A stretch of 64,000 nucleotides of DNA. Source: Mycobacterium sp. WUMAC-067 (GTDB lineage: Bacteria; Actinomycetota; Actinomycetes; Mycobacteriales; Mycobacteriaceae). The stretch covers positions 1 to 64,000 of the forward strand of contig NZ_JAEKMI010000026.1 in the NCBI RefSeq assembly GCF_020217485.1. The letters are read 5' to 3'. Within the stretch, counting starts at the first letter, position 1. Every line of letters starts with the position of its first letter. This document shows positions 1 through 8,114 of the stretch, one piece after another. The notes beneath the pieces are model-generated. The model was not told the origin of the DNA. It saw only the letters and a program-made list of their open reading frames with translations, and made no database searches. Both the position numbers and the translations under genes were made by a program.

Positions 1-45
1 GGCGCGATGTCGGTCGCGTCGCCGCACGGCGGTTTCGGAGAGTGA
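1..45 (+). CDS. Possible C-terminal end of a gene entering from the left (partial)
   Basis: The first frame is open from base 1 and ends in TGA at 43-45, giving a 14-residue tail (ending GGFGE). A stem-loop with a T-run follows directly at 55-73, as expected after a real gene end. The piece is too short to recognise a family, so this call rests only on the open frame and the terminator. Confidence 0.3.
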   Translation, partial: GAMSVASPHGGFGE

Positions 46-54
46 GCGGCTAAT

Positions 55-73
55 CCGCTGAAGCGGTTTTATT
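55..73 (+). terminator. Candidate intrinsic terminator
   Basis: CCGC-TGAA-GCGG forms a short GC hairpin with a UGAA tetraloop and is followed by TTTTATT. T-runs are rare in this GC-rich DNA, so the pairing of stem and tail is meaningful. It would end a transcript coming from the left edge. It also lies past the end of the leftward SDR gene but in the wrong orientation to serve it. Confidence 0.5.
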
Positions 74-127
74 GCCCTGTGTCACACCGGGTTTCGTCGT
101 TCGGCCCGCGGCGTTCGGAAAGCGGCC

Positions 128-892
128 CTAGCTGCCGAACAGGGCGGTGATCGTTTCGTTGAACCGCGGATAGATGTCGTCGTAGGTGCCGTCACGCTCG
201 GCATAGCGGAACATCTTGACGCGCTCCACCACGATCTCGTTGGCCTGTGGCTGCGTCTGCAACAGCGTCATCGTCTCGGTGATGTACTCGTCGAGCGGCA
301 TCGCCCGGGGGTCGAATCCCCGCTCGCCCTGCAAGGCGGTGCGCACGTGCGGCGGAATGATCTCGATCACCTGGACCGAGCTGTCGCGCAGCTGGAAGCG
401 CAGCGATTCGGTGTAGGAGTGCAGCGCCGCCTTGGAGGCGCAGTAGGTCGGGGTGAGCGCGCTGGGCATGAACGCCAGGCCGGACGTGACGTTGAGGATC
501 GTGGCGTGCGGCTTGCGCAGCAGCGCCGGAAGCAAGGACGAGGTCAGCCGCATGGGGCCCAGCAGATTGATGGCAACGGACTGCTCGGCCAGGCCGACAT
601 TGCCACTGGTGAGATCCTCGACCCGCTGAATGCCGGCGTTGTTGATCAGCACGTTGAGGTCCGGGTAGTGGTCGGTCACCTCGGTGGCGAATCGCCGGAT
701 GTCGGCGGCATCGCCTTGATCGAGCGACAGGGTCTGGATACCCGGGTTGGCCTCCGCGACGGCCCGTAGCTGGTCGCTGCGCCGGGCGGCGATGATCACC
801 TGGTTGCCCAGGCGGTGGAACGATTCGGCCAGGCCGCGGCCGATTCCGCTGCCACCGCCGGTGACCAGCACGGTATTGCCCGTCATCTGCAT
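128..892 (-). CDS. SDR family NAD(P)-dependent oxidoreductase
   Basis: A 254-residue classical short-chain dehydrogenase. The nucleotide-binding motif TGGGSGIG is near residue 11, NNAG near residue 85 and the catalytic YxxxK as YCASK near residue 149, with an upstream Ser (VTSG). Length is normal for the classical family and the layout recalls DltE-like SDRs. The substrate cannot be read from sequence. An upstream GGAGAA supports the start at 892; an ATG two codons later is an alternative. No operon partner: the next gene on this strand ends 140 bases upstream. Confidence 0.88.
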   Translation of the reverse strand: MQMTGNTVLVTGGGSGIGRGLAESFHRLGNQVIIAARRSDQLRAVAEANPGIQTLSLDQGDAADIRRFATEVTDHYPDLNVLINNAGIQRVEDLTSGNVGLAEQSVAINLLGPMRLTSSLLPALLRKPHATILNVTSGLAFMPSALTPTYCASKAALHSYTESLRFQLRDSSVQVIEIIPPHVRTALQGERGFDPRAMPLDEYITETMTLLQTQPQANEIVVERVKMFRYAERDGTYDDIYPRFNETITALFGS

Positions 893-1035
893 CGCGGTTC
901 TCCTTCGGATTCGCTCCGGCCCACCCGACCGACGTAGCGGAATGCCCCATTGGGAAGCCGGCTAACCACGATGCCCTATAGACCTGCGTGGTGTCACGGC
1001 CGGTGCCCTGCGAGGGCGGGCCGCGGGAGGCCCGA

Positions 1036-2010
1036 CTATGCCGTGGCGGCCCGGTTGTGCAGGCGACGCGGGTCGACGCCGGCGCGGGCCCACGCCTCGG
1101 CCGCCCAGGGCGTGTAGAGCGCCTTGACGGGCAGCCGGTTGATCAGTGGGTTGAGCGCCCGGATGAACGCGGCGAGCCGCTGGAATCGCTTCTCTTTCTT
1201 GGCATCCCACTGCAGCTGGCACACCTCGCGCATCTGGGGCGGCAGCGTCCCGACGACCACCAGCCGGGTGTAGGCGTTCAGCGGCGCCGACACCACGTTC
1301 CAGATCGGCTTGGGCATCCAGCGCGGGCCCGGGATGCCTTTGCGGATGTAGCCGGTGCCGTACAGCACGGTCTTGTGCGGGACGAACCGGTCGAGCATCT
1401 CGTCCCAGTAGGCCAGGAAGTCGTCGTAGGTCTGTGGCTGTCCGCGGTCGCTGACGCCGTAGAGGCTGTACCAGACCTTGCCTTCGTTGAAGATCTGCTC
1501 CTTCTCGGCGTGTGACAGCCGACGGATGAACGTGTCCGTGTTGTAGATGACCTGGTCGACGAAGCTGGCGTGCGCCCAGTAGAACAGCTCGGGGTTCAAC
1601 GCGTGATACCTCGAGCCGTCGCTGATGGTGCCCTTGATCGCCTTGTGGAAGTCGCGCACCTTTCGGCCCCATTCGTGGGGGTCGTCGGAGTAGACGGTGT
1701 TCATCAGGGGAGGCGCGGTCCGCTTGGCCCGCCCGAGTGTGTCGCTGAAGATCACGGAGTGATCCAGCACGCCCTGCGCGAGCTGCTCGATGCAGTTCTC
1801 GACCCCGGCGGTGCGCTGGAACCCGAAGAGCTGGGTTCGGTTGTCCCCATAGAACTTCCAGATCAACGAGTCGGGCCCCAGCCGCGGCGAGGTGTCGTCG
1901 CCGGCCGACCAGTCGGGCCCGTCGGTGGGCATCGGCACGGCCTCGCGCACGCCGCTGTCGAAACGCGATCCCGCGCGCACCGCGGCGAGCTGGTCGTTCT
2001 GGGCGGGCAT
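1036..2010 (-). CDS. Oxygenase MpaB family protein (DUF2236)
   Basis: A 324-residue protein of the DUF2236/MpaB family, which includes the ER-bound oxygenase MpaB and is related to latex-clearing protein (heme oxygenases). Family-like features are the DSLIWKFYGD opening near residue 44, an HE...G..V.DFHKAIKG stretch and a WAHASFVD helix with conserved His that in relatives contributes to heme binding. I start at the ATG at 2010 because AGGAGG lies just upstream; a GTG at 2016 overlaps that spacing. It is divergent from a TetR gene, with a near-perfect inverted repeat between them, so local control is likely. The substrate is unknown. Confidence 0.85.
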   Translation of the reverse strand: MPAQNDQLAAVRAGSRFDSGVREAVPMPTDGPDWSAGDDTSPRLGPDSLIWKFYGDNRTQLFGFQRTAGVENCIEQLAQGVLDHSVIFSDTLGRAKRTAPPLMNTVYSDDPHEWGRKVRDFHKAIKGTISDGSRYHALNPELFYWAHASFVDQVIYNTDTFIRRLSHAEKEQIFNEGKVWYSLYGVSDRGQPQTYDDFLAYWDEMLDRFVPHKTVLYGTGYIRKGIPGPRWMPKPIWNVVSAPLNAYTRLVVVGTLPPQMREVCQLQWDAKKEKRFQRLAAFIRALNPLINRLPVKALYTPWAAEAWARAGVDPRRLHNRAATA

Positions 2011-2067
2011 GCCCACCTCCTCGTGGCTCGCGCGCCGCGCCCGACCCGCGAAGCGTTGTGAACCAGT

Positions 2068-2091
2068 GACACAAAGACGTATCTTTGTTTC
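2068..2091. promoter_or_regulatory. Inverted repeat, probable TetR operator
   Basis: ACAAAGA-cgta-TCTTTGT is a perfect 7-bp inverted repeat at 2071-2088, extended by a further GA/TC pair on each side after one unpaired base. It lies between the divergent MpaB-like gene and a TetR gene, about 60 bases upstream of the MpaB start and 100 bases upstream of the TetR start. Symmetry, size and position fit a TetR dimer site; binding by that TetR is inference. Confidence 0.6.
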
Positions 2092-2194
2092 AGTAGCCTA
2101 GCAACCGCCCGGTGGCATTGCACGCCGCCGTCCGGCCCGCACCGCCTTCGTGCCGCCGGAAAGTCGGCGATGAACCATGCCGGGAGTTGATACG

Positions 2195-2800
2195 ATGCCG
2201 CGAATCATGCAGTCCGAACCGGGCTCTGCTTCCGCCGAGGCGCTCACCGATCTCGATCGCACCATCCTGGACACCGCACGCGGCGTGTTCGAGACCTACG
2301 GCGTGCGCCGTGCCAATATCGACGACGTCGCCGCCCGCGCCGGCGTCAGCCGCAGCACCATCTACCGCCGTTTTCCGACCAAGGAGAACCTGTTCGGGCA
2401 TGTGGTGCGGCGCGAGGCCGAACTCTTCTTCAGCACGCTGGATCAGGCGACGGCCGGGCGCAATCCACAGGAGGCGGTCATCGAGGCCTTCGCACTCGGG
2501 GTGCGCCTGGTGCAGGACTCGCCGCTGTACTCGCGGATCGCCGAAAGCGAACCCGAACTGTTCGGCATGTTCTCCCGCTCGCACGTCTTCCCGATCCGCC
2601 AGTTCGCCGACGGGATCGCCCATACCCTGCGGCGGTGCGGCGCTGACATGACCGAGGCCGACCTGGACAACATCGCCGACATCCTGCTTCGCGTCGCCCT
2701 CGGCATCATCGTGTTTCCCACCGACCGGCTCGACACCTCGGACCCGGCGGCGGTGCGCGACTACGCCGCCCGCTACCTGGTTCCGATCATCAGCCGCTAG
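2195..2800 (+). CDS. TetR/AcrR family transcriptional regulator
   Basis: A 201-residue one-domain regulator. An N-terminal TetR helix-turn-helix spans about residues 18-65, including DDVAARAGVSRSTIYRRF, and a variable all-alpha ligand domain follows. I choose the ATG at 2195 because GGGAG sits nine bases upstream; an in-frame ATG at 2177 would add six residues without a better ribosome site. It is divergent from the MpaB-like oxygenase and shares an intergenic inverted repeat with it, so it probably represses that gene and itself. Confidence 0.9.
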   Translation: MPRIMQSEPGSASAEALTDLDRTILDTARGVFETYGVRRANIDDVAARAGVSRSTIYRRFPTKENLFGHVVRREAELFFSTLDQATAGRNPQEAVIEAFALGVRLVQDSPLYSRIAESEPELFGMFSRSHVFPIRQFADGIAHTLRRCGADMTEADLDNIADILLRVALGIIVFPTDRLDTSDPAAVRDYAARYLVPIISR

Positions 2801-2918
2801 CCGGGCGGGTCACGCGCCCCGGCGTAGGCTGCGGACGGGGGACTCACCAGCATCGAATCTGCGCGGCTTGCCCTCTGATTTCTGGCGTCCAGCTCGGCAC
2901 TTGCCCGAAGGAGTTCGC

Positions 2919-3665
2919 ATGACCGACGTGCACACCTCGCTGCCTCCCGCGCTCCGGCGAGCGCTGGATCTGCTCATCGATCCGCCGGCCGATCCCGACG
3001 TGAGCCACGGGTATCTCGACCTGCTCGGCGCCGGCTCGGCGCCCGACGACGCCGTCGGGAAAAACACCGGCCCGATCCAGGCCGCGTGGGCGTCACCGAT
3101 GGGGTCGATGCTCTACGACAACGCCCAGGCCTTTGCCCGCCAGTGGATCAGCGCCTGGCAACTGCCGCTCGAGTGGTTGAAAATCCCGCAGGGCGGTATC
3201 GCGCTGGACGTCGGCTCGGGCCCGGGCAACGTCACCGCGTCGCTGGCGCGCGCCGCCAGACCGGAGGGGCTGGCCCTCGGCGTCGATATCTCCGAGCCGA
3301 TGCTGGCGCGTGCCGTCCGCAACGAAGCCGGTCCGCAGGTCGGCTTCATCAAGGCGGACGCGCAGCAACTTCCGCTGCGGGACAACGTTTTCGATGCCGC
3401 CGTGTCCACGGCGGTGCTGCAGCTGGTTCCCGACCCGAAAGCCGCGCTCACCGAGATCGCGCGCGTGCTGAGGCCCGGCGGCAGGCTGGCCGTCATGGTC
3501 CCCACCGCCGGACGCCTGGCCCGGTATTGGCGGATGCTGCCGAACGTCGGGGCGCACGCGTTCGACGACGACGAGATCGGCGACATCTTGGAAGACAACG
3601 GTTTTGCCAGCGTACGTGTCAAGAACCTCGGCACGTTCCAGTGGGTTCGCGCCAAGAAAGACTGA
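2919..3665 (+). CDS. Class I SAM-dependent methyltransferase
   Basis: A 248-residue methyltransferase of the UbiE/Methyltransf_11 type. Motif I is LDVGSGPGN near residue 99, the acidic end of beta 2 is GVDIS, the ADAQQLP stretch is motif II-like, and ARVLRPGGRL is the post-motif typical of the family. I start at 2919 because GAAGGAG lies immediately upstream; an upstream in-frame start at 2868 has none. The substrate is unknown. It stops four bases before the end of the opposing SRPBCC gene. Confidence 0.88.
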   Translation: MTDVHTSLPPALRRALDLLIDPPADPDVSHGYLDLLGAGSAPDDAVGKNTGPIQAAWASPMGSMLYDNAQAFARQWISAWQLPLEWLKIPQGGIALDVGSGPGNVTASLARAARPEGLALGVDISEPMLARAVRNEAGPQVGFIKADAQQLPLRDNVFDAAVSTAVLQLVPDPKAALTEIARVLRPGGRLAVMVPTAGRLARYWRMLPNVGAHAFDDDEIGDILEDNGFASVRVKNLGTFQWVRAKKD

Positions 3666-3669
3666 CCCG

Positions 3670-4128
3670 TTAGTCGTCGCTCTGCGCCAGCACGGCGAGC
3701 CGGTCCATCGACTCGCGCAGCATGTCCACCGTCGTCGCCCGGGCGCGCTCGAGCCGGGTGGCGTCGGTCAGCGCCGTCCAGTCGTAGGTGTGGGTCACCG
3801 TGGTGAGTTCGGCGTTGACCGGGCTGAGCTCCCAGCGCCACAGGTGACCGGGCGGCTGCTTTCCGGGTTCGGCTGGGCGCCAAGCGATTTTGCTGCCCTC
3901 GACGAACTCGGTGACGTGGTTTTCGCGCACCGCGCCGATGGTCAGCGTCGTCTTGAACACGTCGCCCACCTGATGGACACGTTGGCCGGGAGGAGACGAC
4001 GCCAGATTGTTGTTGCCGTCCCAGCTCGGCTGGCGCGACGGGTCGGCGATCAGTTCGAAGATCCGCGCGGCACTGGCCGCGATCACGCGGGTGGCGGTCA
4101 CGATGCGTTCGGCTTCGGTATCGGACAT
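3670..4128 (-). CDS. SRPBCC family protein
   Basis: A 152-residue protein of the START/Bet v 1-like (polyketide cyclase, dehydrase and lipid transport) superfamily. The opening TATRVIAASAARIFELIADP is the standard first strand and helix of this fold, and WRWEL..V....T.VTHTYDWT is the conserved late strand pair. Such proteins bind hydrophobic ligands in a helix-grip cavity; no catalytic residues can be assigned. The start is set at 4128 by alignment of the fold; upstream in-frame sequence looks non-coding. It resembles the SRPBCC gene at 16625-17095 in length and layout. Confidence 0.82.
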   Translation of the reverse strand: MSDTEAERIVTATRVIAASAARIFELIADPSRQPSWDGNNNLASSPPGQRVHQVGDVFKTTLTIGAVRENHVTEFVEGSKIAWRPAEPGKQPPGHLWRWELSPVNAELTTVTHTYDWTALTDATRLERARATTVDMLRESMDRLAVLAQSDD

Positions 4129-4220
4129 ACCGCTATCCAAACACGTAGGGCCGCCCACCGCGTGGCCACCTTGAGCCGAGGGCAGTCCGCCCTTGCAGAG
4201 ACCTGCGCGCCTCTACGCAT

Positions 4221-4916
4221 TCACGGCATCCGGGGCAGCGCCTCGACCGGTCCGGACAGCGCAGCCTTGACGTAGCGGGTGTCGTCGTCGGCCAGCACCT
4301 CGGCGTCGTCCCGCTCGATGCCGTCGACGATCGCGCGCGCCACGTCGCGCGGGTCGTTCTTACGTGCGTCGAAGCCGGAGGTCATCTCGGTGTCGGTGAA
4401 GCTGAGGTGCGCGGCAACGACCAGCGTGCCCTGCTTTTCGAGTTCGATGCGCAGCGAATTCGTGGTCGACCACAGTGCCGCCTTGGAGTCGCCGTACCCG
4501 CCGGATCCGGGCATCCAGGACAAGATCGAGGCGACGTCGACCAGTGCGCCGCCGCCGTTGCCGGCGAGGACCGGTGCGAACGCCTTGGCCACGCGGAGCG
4601 CGCCGAAGTAGTTCGTCTCGAAGACCGCTCGCACCTCTTCGATGTCGCTGTCGAGCAGGGACCGGGCCCCGAGCACACCCGCATTGTTGATGACGATGTC
4701 GGCGTCCGCCGCCCTGGCCGCCAGCGCGGCGACCGAATCCGGGTTGGTGACGTCCAATTCGGCGCTGACCACCCGAGAATCCTGACTTGGCTTCGGCGCC
4801 CGGGCCGCGGCGTAGACCTTGGCGGCACCCCGTTCCAACAACTCCGCCACGATTTCCTTGCCGAGACCGCGCTGACCTCCGGTGACCACCACCGTCGACC
4901 CCTTGACGTTGACCAT
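4221..4916 (-). CDS. SDR family oxidoreductase
   Basis: A 231-residue short-chain dehydrogenase with TGGQRGLG cofactor motif near residue 12, NNAG near residue 77 and catalytic YGDSK near residue 140. It is shorter than most classical SDRs, as in the small SDRs annotated in mycobacteria. GGGAGTAGGG precedes the ATG at 4916. It is divergent from the CGNR gene, and two inverted repeats lie in the 85-base gap, so both genes may share a regulator. Confidence 0.87.
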   Translation of the reverse strand: MVNVKGSTVVVTGGQRGLGKEIVAELLERGAAKVYAAARAPKPSQDSRVVSAELDVTNPDSVAALAARAADADIVINNAGVLGARSLLDSDIEEVRAVFETNYFGALRVAKAFAPVLAGNGGGALVDVASILSWMPGSGGYGDSKAALWSTTNSLRIELEKQGTLVVAAHLSFTDTEMTSGFDARKNDPRDVARAIVDGIERDDAEVLADDDTRYVKAALSGPVEALPRMP

Positions 4917-4934
4917 GACCCTACTCCCTTGACT

Positions 4935-4955
4935 TAGGCAAACGCATTTTGCTTA
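4935..4955. promoter_or_regulatory. Inverted repeat between SDR and CGNR genes
   Basis: GCAAA-cgcat-TTTGC is a perfect repeat, flanked by matching TA bases one step further out. It lies 19 bases upstream of the SDR start and about 47 bases upstream of the CGNR start. Its AT content is far above the local average, consistent with an operator or promoter element. Confidence 0.45.
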
Positions 4956-4976
4956 CGTCACGGCAATTGTCGTCGG

Positions 4977-5007
4977 AGACATAGCCAAGTAGAATTAGCC
5001 TATGTCT
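4977..5007. promoter_or_regulatory. Inverted repeat overlapping the CGNR start codon
   Basis: AGACATAG (4977-4984) and CTATGTCT (5000-5007) are perfect 8-bp arms around a 15-base spacer, and the second arm covers the ATG at 5002. A protein bound here would block initiation; as RNA the arms could also sequester the start codon. The CGNR product, a predicted DNA-binding protein, is an obvious candidate ligand. Confidence 0.5.
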
Positions 5008-5610
5008 TTGTCGTGGGCTGCGTCACAGCGATATGGCTGCGCCGCGGCACCCGGGGGCCTCGCCCTGGTTCAGGACTTCCTCAACACGAGGGCCATCGAC
5101 GGGTACGGACCGGATCTGCTGGCCGACACCAAGCCGGCCGTCCGGTGGACGGCGGGCGCGGTGCGCGCCTGGGCGGCCGTGCGCGGCATCCCCACCGACC
5201 CACCGACGCTCAACGGCGCGGATCTGGTCAAGCTGCGCGCCCTGCGGGAGGCCATCGCGAAACTTGTTGCCGGAGAACCGGCGAGCGGGCGGGCCACCGA
5301 CGCCGTCGCCGCGTCCTTCGCGTTGTCCGACGCCGGTGAGGTGCGGCTCGAGCCCAACGGCAGCGGTTGGCGTTGGCTGGCCTCGGCCCTATGGGGCGAG
5401 ATCTTGTTGAGCCAGCAGGCCGACACCTGGCGACGGATCAAGCAGTGCCACAACCACCGGTGCGGCTCGACGTTCTACGACCGCTCGAAGAACAACAGCG
5501 GGGTCTGGCATGACGTCAAGACCTGCGGCAACGCCGTCAATCTGCGGGCGTCGCGGGCGCGCCGGCGCGAACGCGAACGGGCCGCGAATTCAGCGGTTTC
5601 GCCAGAGTAG
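5002..5610 (+). CDS. CGNR zinc finger domain-containing protein (ABATE domain)
   Basis: A 202-residue protein with an N-terminal ABATE-type domain (LVQDFLNTRAID start) and a C-terminal CGNR zinc finger near residues 150-190. The finger reads KQCHNHRCGSTFYD...WHDVKTCGNAVNLR, so all Cys residues and the CGN-R signature are present. CGNR proteins are regarded as putative stress-responsive transcription factors in actinobacteria. The last 21 bases overlap the opposing methyltransferase gene. The start is fixed by the ATG at 5002; an inverted repeat overlaps it. Confidence 0.88.
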   Translation: MSLSWAASQRYGCAAAPGGLALVQDFLNTRAIDGYGPDLLADTKPAVRWTAGAVRAWAAVRGIPTDPPTLNGADLVKLRALREAIAKLVAGEPASGRATDAVAASFALSDAGEVRLEPNGSGWRWLASALWGEILLSQQADTWRRIKQCHNHRCGSTFYDRSKNNSGVWHDVKTCGNAVNLRASRARRRERERAANSAVSPE

Positions 5611-6201
5611 GCGGTATCGGTAGTAAAGGCCCCGGCGGATGACGGCTCCGGGTAGGACCTCGCCGGCGACGCGCCGGATCTCGTCGAGACCCTCCCGGGG
5701 ATCGGCGACGGCCACGCCGATGTCCCGGATCTCCCGATGCAGCAATCCCCCGGCGCGGGCCGCCGGCAGACACAGGCCGGCCCACATCCAGTCGGCAACG
5801 CTCTTGTTGGCGGACAGCCCGACGACGGCCAATTGCCCTGCGGGCCGCAGCATTTGACGCGCCTTGTGCAGCGCATCCCGCAGCGGCAGGTGATGCAGGC
5901 TGGCCACGAAGGTGATGAGGTCGTAGCGGCGCTCGGCCTCATCGAGGTCCTCGAATCGCACATGTTCGGCCGCCGCGTTGCCGACGGGCTGCAATCGTTG
6001 CGCGGCGCGCCACACCGACATCGGGTCGGCATCGATGCCGACGACGCTGCGTGACACCGCGGCCAACCGCTGAACCAGCAGCCCTTCCCCGCAGCCGACG
6101 TCGAGGACATCACCGCGACGCCGCGCGGCGATGCCGACCAGCCAAGGGTGATAGGCGGAGTTGTGATTCCAGTACTCGTCGTGCTTCGCGTATTCAGGCA
6201 C
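5590..6201 (-). CDS. Class I SAM-dependent methyltransferase
   Basis: A 203-residue methyltransferase. Motif I is LDVGCGEG near residue 34, followed by GIDADP at the end of beta 2 and a FVASLHHLPLRDAL motif typical of Methyltransf_11/23 enzymes. After about residue 150 come the short basic tail and a YYRYRLLWR ending. Its 3' end overlaps the convergent CGNR gene by 21 bases. The substrate is unknown. Confidence 0.87.
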   Translation of the reverse strand: MPEYAKHDEYWNHNSAYHPWLVGIAARRRGDVLDVGCGEGLLVQRLAAVSRSVVGIDADPMSVWRAAQRLQPVGNAAAEHVRFEDLDEAERRYDLITFVASLHHLPLRDALHKARQMLRPAGQLAVVGLSANKSVADWMWAGLCLPAARAGGLLHREIRDIGVAVADPREGLDEIRRVAGEVLPGAVIRRGLYYRYRLLWRNR

Positions 6202-6228
6202 CGTTGGCCCAGTCTGCCCGACGCGGCG

Positions 6229-6393
6229 TCAGCAGCGTTCGACGCCCCTGGGCATGATGCGCGGGCCGGTGGCCGCCGGGCGGCGCTTGCTTCCGAGGAC
6301 CGCGTACAGCGCGTCGCAGGCGCGCGCCTTCAGCGGGGCGACCACGTCGAGGTTGGCAGAGCCCTGGCTGACCCAGGACGGAAGTGCGGTCAC
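6229..6393 (-). CDS. Small hypothetical protein, 54 residues
   Basis: A GTG at 6391-6393 is preceded by AAAGGATC at good ribosome-site spacing and opens a 54-codon frame. The product starts VTALPSWVSQGSANLD and has an amphipathic middle (VVAPLKARACDALYAVLG) and a basic, Pro-rich tail. No family is recognised. It follows the SDR at 6546 on the same strand after a 150-base gap. The call rests on the ribosome site and the protein-like composition. Confidence 0.5.
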   Translation of the reverse strand: MTALPSWVSQGSANLDVVAPLKARACDALYAVLGSKRRPAATGPRIMPRGVERC

Positions 6394-6545
6394 AGTTGAT
6401 CCTTTGCTTTTTCGGCCGTGCGCCGATTCATTCAATTGCACCACAGCCGTTTTGCGGGGACGCCGCGCCGAGGTGAACGCCGCGAAAAGCCGTGTGTGGG
6501 ATAGCACACATTCCCGGCGCAACGAAAGGCACGTAACAGCAGGGT

Positions 6546-7391
6546 TTATTGAAAGCGCCTGAACCGGCGCAGGTACCCGAACAGTTGGCGTGCGGGCACC
6601 GCCTTCGGCCAGTCGTCAGGGCGAAAGTACGCGTCGGTGCCGCCGTCAACGAATATGACGGCGCCGCATAAGAAATCGGCGGCGTCCGACAGCATGAAGC
6701 ACATCCAGTCGGCCATGTGTCCCGCGTCGCCGAACCCGCCGACCGGAACCGGGAACGACCGAACGGCCTTGGCCTGCCGTCGATCCGACAACTGTTCGGC
6801 TAAAAGCGGTGTCATGATCGCACCGGGCGCAAGGGCGTTCAGGCGCACGCCCGATCCTGCCCATTCGGGCAGCACCGCATGCCGCCGCACCCAACGGCTG
6901 ACAGCGATTTTCGAGGCCCCGTACATCATGGACGGCGCCGCCGGTCCGAACAGCCGCACCGACCGCAACGCCTTGCCGGCGTCGTGGCCCAGCAGCGCCT
7001 TGACGGCCCGGCGCGGCACCACGGGCATGGTGGTCGACGAATTGCTGGCGACCACAACGACTTTGGCGCGCCCGGCGGTGCTCAGTGCGCCCCTCCAGGC
7101 GATCAGTAACTCGACGACCCCGAAATAGTTGACCTGGGCGATCTGGCGAACGCGGTCCGGGGCCGGGCTGGGGCCCAGACCGGCCGCCAGCACGGCACCG
7201 TCCAGCCTGCCGCCCGATGCGTCCAGGACGCGCTCGGCGGCCTCGTTACGCCCGTGTGGCGTCGACAAATCGGCGACGATGTCGGCGTCCTTGATGTCGA
7301 CACCGATGACGGTGTGTCCGCCGTCCCGGAGGCGCTGCGCGGTCTCGCGCCCCATCCCCGAAGCCGACCCGGTGATCGCATAGGTTCCCAT
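6546..7391 (-). CDS. SDR family oxidoreductase
   Basis: A 281-residue SDR with TGSASGMG cofactor motif at residue 7 and catalytic YGASK near residue 167. The Ser is in VVVASNSS. The arrangement, with an acidic VDIKDADIVADL after beta 2 and a late FLCGAVIFVDGGTDA, resembles 3-alpha-hydroxysteroid dehydrogenase-like SDRs. NNAG is replaced by AAGLG, as in that subgroup. GGAGGAG precedes the start. Substrate assignment is inference only. Confidence 0.87.
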   Translation of the reverse strand: MGTYAITGSASGMGRETAQRLRDGGHTVIGVDIKDADIVADLSTPHGRNEAAERVLDASGGRLDGAVLAAGLGPSPAPDRVRQIAQVNYFGVVELLIAWRGALSTAGRAKVVVVASNSSTTMPVVPRRAVKALLGHDAGKALRSVRLFGPAAPSMMYGASKIAVSRWVRRHAVLPEWAGSGVRLNALAPGAIMTPLLAEQLSDRRQAKAVRSFPVPVGGFGDAGHMADWMCFMLSDAADFLCGAVIFVDGGTDAYFRPDDWPKAVPARQLFGYLRRFRRFQ

Positions 7392-7482
7392 TGACTCCTC
7401 CGTCCCAGGGCAGTATGCCCGGCCGGTCGGATGCTCCGAGGGGCGCCGCCCGGTGGGTGGGCACCTGAGTTAAGTTGCCAAG

Positions 7483-8097
7483 ATGCATGACCAAACGCCC
7501 TGCGTCGATTTCAGCCGGCTCGAGTCGGTCTACGCGCCGCTCGCCGAATCGCTCCGCCGGCTCATCGACGTCAGCATCCGCACCGAGGCCGGCCCCGCGG
7601 CGGTGGCGGCGGCCACAGCCAAGATCGACAGTGCCGCAGCGGAATTGAGTGAGGCGCTGAAGGCCGGGCCGTTCGGCGTGCACCGGAATCCCGATGGACA
7701 GACCATCGCGTGGGGCAACGTCGTGGTCGGCCTGCGCAACCCGATCGCACCGCCGCTGGTCATCCATCACGAGCCCGACGGACTGGTGTGGTCGGAGTTC
7801 GTCCTGGGCGCCGCCTACGAAGGCCCGCCCGACACCGTGCACGGCGGGGTGTGCGCGCTGGTGCTCGACCACGTGCTCGGCGCGACCGCGCACCAGCCCG
7901 ACAGGGCCGCCTTCACCGGCACACTCACCCTGCGATACCGGCGCCCCACCGCGCTGGGACGGCCACTGCGGGCCCAGGCTCATGTCGAGCGCGTCGAGGG
8001 CGTCAAGACATTCGCCGTCGGTCACCTCGCCGACGAGCACGGCGTCACCGTGGAAGCCGAGGGCATCTTCATTCATCCCAGGCGGGCCGCGGAATAG
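7483..8097 (+). CDS. PaaI-type thioesterase (hot-dog fold)
   Basis: A 204-residue protein whose C-terminal half is a 4HBT/PaaI hot-dog domain. The active-site region reads PPDTVHGGVCALVLDHVLG near residue 115, with the HGG signature, followed by TLRYRRPTALGRPL, the usual central strand. The N-terminal 70 residues are helical and less conserved. It should hydrolyse acyl- or aryl-CoA thioesters. It is divergent from the SDR at 6546-7391; no operon partner is seen. Confidence 0.85.
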   Translation: MHDQTPCVDFSRLESVYAPLAESLRRLIDVSIRTEAGPAAVAAATAKIDSAAAELSEALKAGPFGVHRNPDGQTIAWGNVVVGLRNPIAPPLVIHHEPDGLVWSEFVLGAAYEGPPDTVHGGVCALVLDHVLGATAHQPDRAAFTGTLTLRYRRPTALGRPLRAQAHVERVEGVKTFAVGHLADEHGVTVEAEGIFIHPRRAAE

Positions 8098-8114
8098 CGA
8101 ACGGGGCCGCGGGC

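Noticed and set aside
192..950. Long reading frames overlapping real genes on the opposite strand or other frames
   Set aside because: Such frames are Arg/Pro/Gly-rich, lack motifs and arise from high GC content; the same holds for most other shadow frames in the window.
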